NCBI RefSeq assembly: GCF_003865365.1
Contig: NZ_RQVR01000006.1
Coordinates: forward strand, 112,745 to 176,744
Reading direction: 5' to 3'
Origin: Flavobacterium macacae
Lineage (GTDB): Bacteria; Bacteroidota; Bacteroidia; Flavobacteriales; Flavobacteriaceae
Length of the DNA stretch: 64,000 nucleotides
Below the pieces are notes generated by a model. That model saw only the letters and a list, made by a program, of their open reading frames with translations, was not told the origin of the DNA and ran no database searches. How positions within the stretch are numbered: position 1 is the first letter of the stretch; every line of letters starts with the position of its first letter. Below are positions 1 through 8,002 of the stretch, piece by piece. The position numbers were made by a program, and so were the translations under genes.

Positions 1-336
1 ATGGCGCTTTCGGGATTAGTCATCAGTTTTACAAAATCAAAAAGAAAAGGACTTTTTCATATTATATTCTCAACGGTCGGTTTTATTTTTCTTTTGAGCT
101 ACGGAATTATGATCAAATCTTCAGGTGATGTAAATTTGCTTTCATCCCTGGGCGATGGAATTGGCGCTGGAATGATTTCGATTAATTTAGGAAATGCCTA
201 TTTTGTAGCCACGATATTTTTCTTAATTGTCATTCTATTTTTTGCAATGGTAAAATATTTGAAAAAATTGTATCAAGAAGAACAGCAAATAAGAGAAGAA
301 TCTGTTGAAGAATTTTATTCAAAAGAAGAATTCTAA
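1..336 (+). CDS. Membrane protein, C-terminal part (cut by window start)
   Basis: The reading frame is open from the first base, so the 111 residues seen are probably the tail of a longer gene; the methionine at base 1 may be internal. Two hydrophobic segments are visible (about residues 20-38 and 65-85), followed by a charged, Glu-rich tail that is probably cytoplasmic. I do not recognise a family. A hairpin with a T-run directly after the stop closes the transcript. Confidence 0.6.
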   Translation: MALSGLVISFTKSKRKGLFHIIFSTVGFIFLLSYGIMIKSSGDVNLLSSLGDGIGAGMISINLGNAYFVATIFFLIVILFFAMVKYLKKLYQEEQQIREESVEEFYSKEEF

Positions 337-350
337 TAAATTTTTAAAAG

Positions 351-378
351 AAGCTCCTGAGAAATCGGGAGTTTTTTA
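351..378 (+). terminator. Rho-independent terminator after the first gene
   Basis: CTCCTGA and TCGGGAG pair around a GAAA loop (one G-T pair) and are followed by a run of T. It lies 15 bases after the stop of the first gene and just before the convergent gene on the other strand. Confidence 0.75.
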
Positions 379-753
379 TTTTGCGCCCAGAACACTGCAT
401 TTCCAAATGGCAAAAATTTTGTCAGTAAAAGGAACAATCAAATAGATGCGTTGGCTCAAGACATATTTTGAAGGATCAGCATAATACTCTTCTAAAGCAA
501 CTGACGGCAAAGATCGAATCGTTGTCGCTTTTCGATGACTGAATCCAAAGTAAGTTGACGATTCAGAATCGGTTTTTCCTGTAGAAATTTCTCCAAATGT
601 TTTTATCGAAAACGAAGATCTTGTGCTGTCTGGCGAAATTTCAAAATTAATTTCTGAAGGATTTTTGGCAAAAAGAAATCGGATTTCCTTCTTCTTTTGG
701 GCAAAACCGGAAACCGAAAGCAATAAGAAAAGACTGAAAATAATTGATTTCAT
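376..753 (-). CDS. Small secreted protein of unknown function
   Basis: 125 residues starting with a clear signal peptide (MKSIIFSLFLLLSVSGFAQ), with the FAQ ending typical of Flavobacterium exported proteins. The mature part begins with a basic KKK stretch and has no recognised domain; a Ser/Thr-rich centre is visible. It is probably periplasmic or outer-membrane associated. It converges with the first gene and stands alone on its strand. Function unknown. Confidence 0.6.
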   Translation of the reverse strand: MKSIIFSLFLLLSVSGFAQKKKEIRFLFAKNPSEINFEISPDSTRSSFSIKTFGEISTGKTDSESSTYFGFSHRKATTIRSLPSVALEEYYADPSKYVLSQRIYLIVPFTDKIFAIWKCSVLGAK

Positions 754-882
754 AATTTAAAATTCCTCTTATAAATTAAGTGAGTACAAAGTAAGTGTTT
801 TTAAAGCAGATTGCAAATTCAAAAAAATTAGCAAATCTGCGACTTCATCAAAAATATGGAGTAATTTTACAATCTTTATGAA

Positions 883-3081
883 ATGCAAATGACATCAGTT
901 TTTCTCATCACGCCACCTTTTACACAGCTGAACACGCCATATCCGGCGACGGCTTATATCAAAGGTTTTTTAAATACTAAAAATATTTCGTGTTTTCAAT
1001 CTGATTTGGGTATTGAAGTGATTTTGTCATTGTTTTCAAAAAAAGGGTTGGTCGATTTATTTGCGGAAGCAGAAAAAAATACGATAGAAAAATCAGATAA
1101 TGCCAAGCGAATTTTGGCTTTGCAAGAAGAATATTTTAAAACAATTGATTCTGTAATTCTTTTTTTGCAAGGAAAAAATCCCACGCTTTCCCATTTGATC
1201 TGCCAGGAAGATTTTCTTCCAGAAGCTTCTCGTTTCTCGCAATTGGAAGAATTAGATTGGGCTTTTGGAACGATGGGAACTCAAGATAAAGCAAAACATT
1301 TGGCGACTTTATATCTTGAAGATATTTCGGATCTGATCATCGAATGTGTTGATGAAAATTTTGGCTTCAGCCGCTATGCTGAAAGAATGGGGCGTTCGGC
1401 AAATTCGTTTGATGAACTTTATGGAATGCTTCAAAACGAACCGACGTATATTGATGAAATTCTTTTAAAAAATTTGAACGAAAAGATGAGCGATTTGCAA
1501 CCTGAATTGGTTTGTTTTTCGGTTCCTTTTCCAGGGAATTTATACAGTGCTTTCCGAAGTGCACAATTTATAAAAAAATATTTTCCAAAGAGTAAAATTG
1601 CAATGGGAGGCGGATTTCCAAATACCGAATTGCGTTCTTTGGCAGATATTCGTGTGATGGAATTCTTCGATTTTATTACGCTTGATGACGGAGAAGTTCC
1701 GTTAGAAGAATTAATTTCTAATGTTCAAAATCCGAATTATGGCCAATTTAAAAGAACGTTTCTTCTTGAAAACGGAAAAATAGTTTATAAAAATAATTCA
1801 ACAAAAAAAGATTACAAACAGTCAGAAGTGGGAACTCCAGATTATTCTGATTTGCTTTTAGATAAATACATTTCGGTTATAGAAATTGTAAATCCAATGC
1901 ACCGAATGTGGAGCGATGGACGTTGGAACAAGCTCACTATGGCGCACGGATGTTATTGGGGAAAATGTACTTTTTGCGATATTTCTTTAGATTATATAAA
2001 AGTATATGAGCCAGTTGCCGCCAAATTGTTGTGCGATAGGATGGAGGAACTCATTGAGCAAACCGGCCAAAACGGATTCCATTTTGTAGATGAAGCGGCG
2101 CCTCCGGCTTTGATGAGAGCTTTGGCTTTGGAAATTCTTCGTAGAAAATTGACAGTGACTTGGTGGACGAACATTCGCTTTGAAAAAAGTTTTACAAAGG
2201 ATTTGTGTTTGTTATTGAAAGCTTCGGGATGTATTGCCATTTCTGGAGGTTTGGAAGTAGCATCTGATCGATTGCTGGAACTGATTCAAAAAGGAGTAAC
2301 CGTAGCGCAAGTTGCCCGAGTGACCCGAAATTTCACTGAAGCCGGAATTATGGTTCACGCGTATTTGATGTATGGTTTTCCGACGCAAACAGCACAAGAA
2401 ACAATTGATTCTTTAGAAATGGTCCGTCAATTATTCGAAATAGGTATTTTACAATCTGGTTTTTGGCATCAATTTGCAATGACAGCTCACAGTCCGGTGG
2501 GAATGTATCCTGAAAAGTTCGGTGTTTTAAAAGAAACAGAAGCTATCGGAACTTTTGCTAATAACGACATCATTCACATCGATAAATTAGGAACCGATCA
2601 CGACCAATTCAGTTTTGGATTAAAAAAATCGTTGTTCAATTTTATGCACGGCATCTGTTTTGACTTTCAGTTGCAAGATTGGTTTGAATTTAAAATTCCA
2701 AGAACAAAAGTGCCGAATGATTTTATTTACAATGCCATTCAAGACGAAGAAGATTTTACTACAAAGCCGTCAGCAAAAGTAGTTTGGATTGGAAACAAAC
2801 CAACACTTTCACATTTTACCAAATTTAAAAAAAGTAATTCTTGGGAAATGACTGCTTTAGATTTCCATTCTAAAAAAGATATTTTTAGTATCCAAACAAA
2901 TAAAGAACAAGGAATTTGGTTGGCTGAAATGCTGTCGAAAATTTCAGTTTTAAATTCAAAAACATATACTTTTCAAGAAATCAAATCCGATTATGAAAAT
3001 GCGGGTTTAGAAGATTTTGAATTGTTCTGGTATTCAAAGCAAATAAAAACCCTGAAAGAATCAGGGCTACTGGTATTGTAA
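883..3081 (+). CDS. B12-binding-type radical SAM protein
   Basis: 732 residues. The middle (about 190-290) resembles the Rossmann-like cobalamin-binding domain of B12 radical SAM enzymes (GGGFPNTELRSLAD region), without the DxHxxG base-off motif. The radical SAM core follows, with cluster cysteines C357, C362 and C365 in HGCYWGKCTFCD, then a strand with GGLEVASDR and a GFPTQT segment typical of the barrel. The spacing CX4CX2C differs from the usual CX3CX2C. The family includes methyltransferases and ring-forming enzymes; the substrate here cannot be told. A second in-frame ATG lies 6 bases inside the chosen start. No neighbour suggests a pathway. Confidence 0.8.
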   Translation: MQMTSVFLITPPFTQLNTPYPATAYIKGFLNTKNISCFQSDLGIEVILSLFSKKGLVDLFAEAEKNTIEKSDNAKRILALQEEYFKTIDSVILFLQGKNPTLSHLICQEDFLPEASRFSQLEELDWAFGTMGTQDKAKHLATLYLEDISDLIIECVDENFGFSRYAERMGRSANSFDELYGMLQNEPTYIDEILLKNLNEKMSDLQPELVCFSVPFPGNLYSAFRSAQFIKKYFPKSKIAMGGGFPNTELRSLADIRVMEFFDFITLDDGEVPLEELISNVQNPNYGQFKRTFLLENGKIVYKNNSTKKDYKQSEVGTPDYSDLLLDKYISVIEIVNPMHRMWSDGRWNKLTMAHGCYWGKCTFCDISLDYIKVYEPVAAKLLCDRMEELIEQTGQNGFHFVDEAAPPALMRALALEILRRKLTVTWWTNIRFEKSFTKDLCLLLKASGCIAISGGLEVASDRLLELIQKGVTVAQVARVTRNFTEAGIMVHAYLMYGFPTQTAQETIDSLEMVRQLFEIGILQSGFWHQFAMTAHSPVGMYPEKFGVLKETEAIGTFANNDIIHIDKLGTDHDQFSFGLKKSLFNFMHGICFDFQLQDWFEFKIPRTKVPNDFIYNAIQDEEDFTTKPSAKVVWIGNKPTLSHFTKFKKSNSWEMTALDFHSKKDIFSIQTNKEQGIWLAEMLSKISVLNSKTYTFQEIKSDYENAGLEDFELFWYSKQIKTLKESGLLVL
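3043..3072 (-). terminator. Terminator of the minus-strand gene, inside the radical SAM coding end
   Basis: Read on the minus strand, CCCTGA-TTCTT-TCAGGG is followed by TTTTTATTT. It sits within the last codons of the convergent radical SAM gene, whose stop is one base from the stop of the minus-strand gene. Confidence 0.65.
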
Positions 3082-3082
3082 T

Positions 3083-3514
3083 TTAATAAGTCAATGCTTT
3101 TTTTTCTGCTTCTTCTTTTAATTTTAAAAAATTATCAGATTGCTCTTTAGAAAGGAGTTTTATAATTTTTGTATTTATTTGATCATAAATGAATTGCATT
3201 TTGTCTCTTTTTTCGATACTTGGTAAATTTGATTTTGCGATTTCTTCCAAACTATCTTTGTGATCATTTACAATTGACCTTACAGCAGCTTGTTGTAATC
3301 CATCGAGTTTAATTTCTTTGGTGAGATACTCTGTATAAACATCTGCATAATCTTTATTTTCGGCATTTTTTTTGCTTGGCTTATTTTGTCTAACGCTTGA
3401 TCCAATAGAGCGATCTACTCCTCCATAACCTTCGTTTCCATAATATTGAGAAAATCCATCAGTTGTTCCAAATACTAAAAAAAATAATGCGATAAAAAGA
3501 AATTTAGTTTTCAT
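3083..3514 (-). CDS. Small exported protein, helical, unknown function
   Basis: 143 residues with a signal peptide ending near GFSQ (about residue 23), then a Tyr/Gly-rich linker and a charged, probably all-helical region (about 55-140) with many Lys and Glu. The spacing of hydrophobic residues recalls Spy/CpxP-like periplasmic helical proteins, but the LTxxQ motif is not clear, so no family is claimed. It stands alone between convergent radical SAM and rimO, with its terminator inside the neighbouring coding region. Confidence 0.6.
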   Translation of the reverse strand: MKTKFLFIALFFLVFGTTDGFSQYYGNEGYGGVDRSIGSSVRQNKPSKKNAENKDYADVYTEYLTKEIKLDGLQQAAVRSIVNDHKDSLEEIAKSNLPSIEKRDKMQFIYDQINTKIIKLLSKEQSDNFLKLKEEAEKKALTY

Positions 3515-3588
3515 AGAATCAATTTAAAAAACAAATTTAATCAATTTTTAGACCAAATAAGAAGCATCTACTTACTTTATGATGTTAA

Positions 3589-3617
3589 AAAAAGGAGCTT
3601 CTTTAGAAACTCCTTTT
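3589..3617 (-). terminator. Terminator after rimO
   Basis: On the minus strand, GGAGTTTCT-AA-AGAAGCTCC (nine pairs, one G-T) is followed by seven T. It begins 6 bases after the rimO stop. Confidence 0.8.
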
Positions 3618-3622
3618 TAATA

Positions 3623-4945
3623 TTATTCTTCTATCACTGCTTCACCATACAAATCAAACTCGGCTGCGTCAGTAATTCTCACATTTACAAACTCTCCCGT
3701 TTTCAAATACGCTTTTGAAGCATCAATCAAAACTTCATTATCAACATCCGGACTGTCAAATTCAGTTCTTCCGATGAAGTGGCCGCCTTCTTTTCTGTCA
3801 ATGATACAACGGTACACTTTGCCAATTTTCTCTTGGTTCAATTCCCAAGAAATTTGAGATTGAATTTCCATAATATCATTGGCACGTTGCTGTTTCACAT
3901 CTGCAGGAACATCGTCTTCCAATAAATAAGCGTGGGTATTTTCTTCGTGAGAATACGCAAAACAGCCCAATCTTTCAAAACGCATTTCTTCAACCCAGTT
4001 TTTCAAAATCTGAAAATCTTCTTCTGTTTCACCAGGATAACCAACGATTAGAGTCGTTCTGATGGTCATTTCTGGCACTTTTTTTCTGAATTCTTGAATC
4101 AATTTTGTTGTTTTTGCTTGGGTTGTTCCTCTTCGCATCGATTTCAAAATGGAATCAGAAATATGTTGCAACGGAATATCCAAATAATTACAAATCTTTG
4201 GCTCGCGTTTCATCAAATCTAAAACATCCATCGGAAATCCTGTTGGGAAAGCATAATGCAAACGAATCCATTCAATGCCTTCAACGGCTGCTAAATTTTC
4301 TAATAATTCAGCAAGATTTCTCTTTTTATACAAATCAAGACCATAATATGTCAAGTCTTGAGCAATCAAAATCAACTCTTTAACGCCGTTTTTTGCCAAA
4401 CCTTTGGCTTCGTTAACCAACTTTTCTATCGGTTGAGAAACGTGCTTGCCACGCATCAAGGGAATCGCGCAAAAACTGCAAGGCCTGTCACAACCTTCCG
4501 CAATTTTTAAATACGCATAATTCTTCGGAGTCGTTGTCAAACGCTCTCCAAGCAACTCGTGGCGGTAATCTGCACCAAGCGCTTTCAATAATCCTGGCAA
4601 TTCGGTAGTGCCAAAATACTGGTCCACATTCGGAATTTCCTTAATCAAATCTGGCTTGTAACGTTCAGATAAACATCCGGTTACAAAAACCTTATCCACA
4701 ATTCCCTGCTCTTTTTTGTCAACATAATTTAAAATCATATTCACAGATTCTTCCTTTGCATTATCAATAAAACCGCAAGTATTGATCACAATAATATTGC
4801 CTTCTCTTTCTGCAGGCGCCTCATGTTCCACATCTTTGCCGCTGGCGCGCAATTGTCCCATCAGCACTTCGCTGTCGTAAACATTTTTAGAACACCCTAA
4901 AGTGATTACATTAATTTTGTTTTTCTTTAACGTCTTGGTTCTCAT
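3623..4945 (-). CDS. rimO: Ribosomal protein S12 methylthiotransferase RimO
   Basis: 440 residues, the usual RimO length. RimO adds a methylthio group to the conserved aspartate of ribosomal protein S12 using two iron-sulphur clusters and SAM. The N-terminal UPF0004 domain carries its three cysteines in LGCSKN, NTCGF and TGCLSERY. The radical SAM core has CDRPCSFC (CX3CX2C), followed by IPLMRG. A C-terminal TRAM-like domain follows (about 375-440). The MiaB relative is distinguished by the S12-type sequence around CAIPLMRGKHVS. A TAATTTTG promoter box lies 20 bases upstream. Confidence 0.95.
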   Translation of the reverse strand: MRTKTLKKNKINVITLGCSKNVYDSEVLMGQLRASGKDVEHEAPAEREGNIIVINTCGFIDNAKEESVNMILNYVDKKEQGIVDKVFVTGCLSERYKPDLIKEIPNVDQYFGTTELPGLLKALGADYRHELLGERLTTTPKNYAYLKIAEGCDRPCSFCAIPLMRGKHVSQPIEKLVNEAKGLAKNGVKELILIAQDLTYYGLDLYKKRNLAELLENLAAVEGIEWIRLHYAFPTGFPMDVLDLMKREPKICNYLDIPLQHISDSILKSMRRGTTQAKTTKLIQEFRKKVPEMTIRTTLIVGYPGETEEDFQILKNWVEEMRFERLGCFAYSHEENTHAYLLEDDVPADVKQQRANDIMEIQSQISWELNQEKIGKVYRCIIDRKEGGHFIGRTEFDSPDVDNEVLIDASKAYLKTGEFVNVRITDAAEFDLYGEAVIEE

Positions 4946-4964
4946 AGAATTGTAAATTGGAGTG

Positions 4965-4972
4965 CAAAATTA
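4965..4972 (-). promoter_or_regulatory. Promoter -7 box (TAATTTTG) for rimO
   Basis: Matches the Bacteroidota TAnnTTTG box about 20 bases before the rimO start. No well-placed TTG -33 element was seen. Confidence 0.45.
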
Positions 4973-5087
4973 AGCTTTTTTCTTCAAACCCCGCTTGTTT
5001 CGCTTTCAAATTGTATTACTTCTAACATTAACAGCGACTTTTTCTTTTTCCAGAAGCACAAACGCATGTACATTTTTTAAACTTCGT

Positions 5088-5155
5088 CCCGCTTTCTGCA
5101 GTAACTTTTCTCCGAAAACGGAAGAAAAGGCTGCTGCTGCCAATCGGGGCTATTT
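5088..5155 (-). repeat. Dispersed intergenic hairpin element, copy A
   Basis: Read on the minus strand it runs from AATAGCCCCGATTGGCAG to GCAGAAAGCGGG, enclosing a stem (CTTTTCTTCCG against CGGAGAAAAG). The same outer motifs recur near 48.6 and 57.6 kb, and related variants near 20.7 and 51.6 kb. It fills the gap between divergent rimO and the peptidase gene; nothing else was seen there. A 67-codon open frame over it is not a gene. Confidence 0.75.
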
Positions 5156-5259
5156 GAAAACGGCACTGCCTTTTTTAAACCTTTGGATCCTTGCGTAAAA
5201 TCTCCATAAATATTTCGCACGGTTTTTGATAATTGTCCCCAATGTTATACGTTTACACT

Positions 5260-6075
5260 ATGAAAAACCAAATCTTATTTTTCTTCCTGTTTTTTCAAAT
5301 TTCACTTTTTGCACAAAAACGTGATGTTCAAGTCTATCGTGAATTCGTCGATGGAAAAACAATAGTTTATGCCGATAACAGTGAATTTTGTCCCGTTTCG
5401 GTTGTCATCAGAACCGAATTGGTCAATATGAAAAGCAGTTTGAAAAAAGCGTTTGTATTGGTTCCGGCACAAACAAAAAAGTTTGTCGTAACCGAATTAA
5501 CGGTCATTGATAAAACCAAAAAAGTTTCGTTTAAATATCAAAGCTCCTTTTTTTTGGGCGACATTGATTTAAGAAAATACGATATTAATTTTCCTTACGA
5601 GCTTCCTTATAATAAAGGGGAAGAATATTTGATAGGGCAGGGCTACAACGGAACGGTTTCGCACCAGAATGAATTTGCGCTTGATTTTGCAATGCCTGTC
5701 GGAACTGAAATTTTAGCGTCCCGCGAAGGAATTGTAGTCGACGTGCAAGATCAGAATTCAGGAAACTGCATGAAAAAAGAATGTGCCGAGAATAATAATT
5801 TTGTTGTGATTTACCATGAAGACGGCACGTTTGCTGAATACACGCATATAGACACGAATTCGGCTTTAGTTAAAAAAGGAGATTTGATAAATACCGGACA
5901 AAAAATTGCTTTAAGTGGCAACGTTGGTTGGTCTTCCGGCCCGCATTTGCACTTTTTTACCTTTGTTCCAGATATTGAAAAAGGAAGAATTTCAGTTAAA
6001 AGCAAATTTAAAACGACTTCAAATAAACCCGAATTTTTAGAAGAAAAGAAGTCGTATTTGAAAGAGTACGAATAA
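5260..6075 (+). CDS. Secreted M23-family peptidase (LytM-like)
   Basis: Start chosen at 5260 because it opens a clean signal peptide (MKNQILFFFLFFQISLFAQ); an upstream in-frame TTG and an ATG at 5242 would spoil it. The mature protein has a beta-rich N-terminal region and a C-terminal M23 domain: the HQNEFALDFAMP segment (H and D ligands), YHEDG, a central TH, and HLHFF carrying the last ligand. M23 enzymes cut peptide cross-links of peptidoglycan in the periplasm. It stands alone after repeat A. Confidence 0.85.
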   Translation: MKNQILFFFLFFQISLFAQKRDVQVYREFVDGKTIVYADNSEFCPVSVVIRTELVNMKSSLKKAFVLVPAQTKKFVVTELTVIDKTKKVSFKYQSSFFLGDIDLRKYDINFPYELPYNKGEEYLIGQGYNGTVSHQNEFALDFAMPVGTEILASREGIVVDVQDQNSGNCMKKECAENNNFVVIYHEDGTFAEYTHIDTNSALVKKGDLINTGQKIALSGNVGWSSGPHLHFFTFVPDIEKGRISVKSKFKTTSNKPEFLEEKKSYLKEYE

Positions 6076-6128
6076 AAATTACTGCAGATCTACAAAAGAA
6101 AAAATCGGCGAATCTGCAGTAAAAAGTA

Positions 6129-6515
6129 TTATTTTATAACAGAAATAGGTTCTTTGTTTTCATTTATGGCTACAAAAGTAAAATTTCCGGTAATGGCTTT
6201 TTCTCTTTCCCGAGAATACATTTTCTCGACATAAATTTCGACGTGAACTTGCATACTCGTATTTCCGATATGAGTTACTTTTCCAATTAATTCGGCAAAA
6301 GTTCCAGAAGGAATTGGTTTTTTAAAATCAATTCTGTCGCTGCTTACCGTTACCACTCTTTGTCTGCTGAAACGAGTTGCGGTAATGAAAGCCACTTCGT
6401 CCATCAATTGCATGGCATTTCCGCCAAATAAGGTGTCGTAATGATTGGTTGTATTCGGAAAAATTGCTTTAAAAATGTGCGTTTCTGAGGCGTTTATTTT
6501 TTCTTCTAAAGTCAT
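6129..6515 (-). CDS. Acyl-CoA thioesterase, hotdog fold (YciA/BFIT type)
   Basis: 128 residues, the size of a single hotdog domain. The conserved GGNAMQLMDEVAFITATR motif, with the catalytic Asp of MDE, and the following SSDRIDFKKPI strand are typical of acyl-CoA thioester hydrolases of the YciA group. These release free fatty acids from CoA and act as hexamers in the cytoplasm. It lies two bases after the fabH stop, so the two are almost certainly one transcript, and both may follow the upstream cobalamin riboswitch. Confidence 0.85.
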   Translation of the reverse strand: MTLEEKINASETHIFKAIFPNTTNHYDTLFGGNAMQLMDEVAFITATRFSRQRVVTVSSDRIDFKKPIPSGTFAELIGKVTHIGNTSMQVHVEIYVEKMYSREREKAITGNFTFVAINENKEPISVIK

Positions 6516-6517
6516 TA

Positions 6518-7528
6518 TTAGTTGTTGTTAGATCTTAAGTTTCCCCATTTTAAAAAAGTGCTTCCCCAAGTAAATCCGGCTCCAAAAGCAGTAATCAACA
6601 GATTTTGTCCTGCTTTAAAATCATCTTTAAAATCCCAAAGACAAAGCGGAATCGTTGCTGCAGTCGTGTTTCCGTATTTTTCAATATTAATTTTGACTTT
6701 TTCAATCGGGAAATCTAAAGCGTCACTCACGGCTTGGATAATTCTCAAGTTGGCTTGGTGTGGAATAATCCAATCAATTTTTTCTGAAGCAAGTTCATTT
6801 CTTTCCATAATTTCTTGGCAAGCAGAGCTCATTCCTTTGATGGCATTTTTAAAAACGGTTCTTCCGTCTTGCTGCACAAAATGTTTTTTATTGGCGACCG
6901 TTTCTTCCGAAGCAGGAAAAAGAGAACCTCCGGCAGGAACAGAAAGAAATTGGATTCCGTTTCCGTCAGTTTTAAAAACATTGTCAATTACGCCTAAATC
7001 ACTCGAAGTCGGCTCTAGTAAAACGGCACCGGCTCCATCACCAAAGAGAATACAGGTATTTCTATCTTCATAGTTCACAATGGCGCTCATTTGATCCGCG
7101 CCAATCACCAAAACTTTTTGATATCTATTGCTTTCAATTAAGCTTGCTCCAACAGAAAGCGCATATAAAAAACCCGAACAGGCTGCGTTTAAATCAAATC
7201 CCCACGCATTTTTTAAACCTGCTTTTTCGCAAACAATGCTTGCGGTTGGTGCCAAAATATGATCTGGTGTAGAGGTGGCTAAAATAAGACAATCGATTTC
7301 AGAGGGATCGATGTTTGAATTTTCAATAAGGTTTTTGATGGCAAAAGCGGCCATATCTGAAGTGGCTAATGTTTTGTCAGAAAGGATTCTTCTTTCTTTA
7401 ATTCCCGTTCTGGAAGTAATCCACTGGTCAGAGGTGTCAACCATTTTTTCGAGTGTTTTGTTGTCTAAAATTGTTTCAGGAACAAAGCCTCCAATGGCTG
7501 TAATCGTTGCGTTTGTTTTGGTATTCAT
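6518..7528 (-). CDS. fabH: 3-oxoacyl-ACP synthase III (FabH-like)
   Basis: 336 residues, the full family length. FabH condenses an acyl-CoA starter with malonyl-ACP to begin fatty acid synthesis. The catalytic triad is present: C117 in NAACSGF, H257 in IPHQAN and N287 in EKYGNTTA, and the GDGAGAVLLEP motif is intact. The usual fabHDG neighbours are missing; instead it pairs with a thioesterase, so it could be a second FabH for branched starters or a special lipid. The cobalamin riboswitch begins 178 bases upstream with no gene between. Confident in the family, less so in the exact role. Confidence 0.85.
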   Translation of the reverse strand: MNTKTNATITAIGGFVPETILDNKTLEKMVDTSDQWITSRTGIKERRILSDKTLATSDMAAFAIKNLIENSNIDPSEIDCLILATSTPDHILAPTASIVCEKAGLKNAWGFDLNAACSGFLYALSVGASLIESNRYQKVLVIGADQMSAIVNYEDRNTCILFGDGAGAVLLEPTSSDLGVIDNVFKTDGNGIQFLSVPAGGSLFPASEETVANKKHFVQQDGRTVFKNAIKGMSSACQEIMERNELASEKIDWIIPHQANLRIIQAVSDALDFPIEKVKINIEKYGNTTAATIPLCLWDFKDDFKAGQNLLITAFGAGFTWGSTFLKWGNLRSNNN

Positions 7529-7705
7529 TAGTATAAAAAAAGTTGCATAGCTTTTAAAAAAAAGCCAGATTTGTTTTTTGAAAAGTCTTTATTAAATCAA
7601 TTTTTTACGAAGAAAAAAGGGAGTGGTTTTTTAAAGAAGACAGACTTCTTCTATAAAAAAATAAACCAAAAACTTTAAACCGCGAAAGCATTGTCAAATT
7701 GAAAA

Positions 7706-7861
7706 AGGCAGGTTTCCTGACTTACAGCATTTTTATCTTCCTTCCCAAGAAATTTATTCTCAGTGGCTATTTTGATAAAAACTTTTGGAGCTGTTTACAG
7801 TTGCGCGACAGTTCGTGATTTTCACACGATTCCCTATTATTTTCGAACGAATCGATACCAT
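7706..7861 (-). promoter_or_regulatory. Cobalamin (B12) riboswitch
   Basis: Read on the minus strand the conserved blocks appear in order: AATAGGGAATCGTGTGAAAA, ACTGTCGCGCAACTGTAA, the B12-box GCCACTG, TTGGGAAGG, and AGTCAGGAAACCTGCC. This matches the adenosylcobalamin aptamer consensus from J6/3 to the closing arm. The next gene on the same strand is fabH, 178 bases beyond. The spacer holds a six-pair hairpin (AGAAGA/TCTTCT) but no good T-run, so how it switches expression is unclear. Confidence 0.93.
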
Positions 7862-7953
7862 TTTCTTGATAGAAATAAGTAAAAGAACTTTCATGCAAAG
7901 GTAATTGAGTGAAATCATAAAAAAATCCCAAAGTTGTAATTTTAGGGCATAAA

Positions 7954-7984
7954 AAAAGCCACCTTATTGAGGTGGCTTTTAAGT
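7954..7984 (-). terminator. Terminator of the OMPP1 gene (bidirectional stem)
   Basis: AAAAGCCACC and GGTGGCTTTT form ten pairs around a seven-base loop. On the minus strand it follows the OMPP1/FadL-like gene by about 20 bases and ends in a T-run. Confidence 0.85.
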
Positions 7985-8002
7985 ATTTTATAAGTTTTTT
8001 AA

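Noticed and set aside
4995..5198. 67-codon open frame between rimO and the peptidase
   Set aside because: It covers hairpin element A, and the apparent signal peptide is a by-product of T-rich DNA; an equivalent frame over copy B does not match it in protein.
6522..7073. 183-codon plus-strand frame opposite fabH
   Set aside because: It is a shadow of fabH, whose catalytic residues and length are fully conserved on the other strand.
7529..7705. Hairpin AGAAGA/TCTTCT between the riboswitch and fabH as a terminator
   Set aside because: It is followed by TTAAAAAA rather than a T-run, so it is not a convincing rho-independent terminator.
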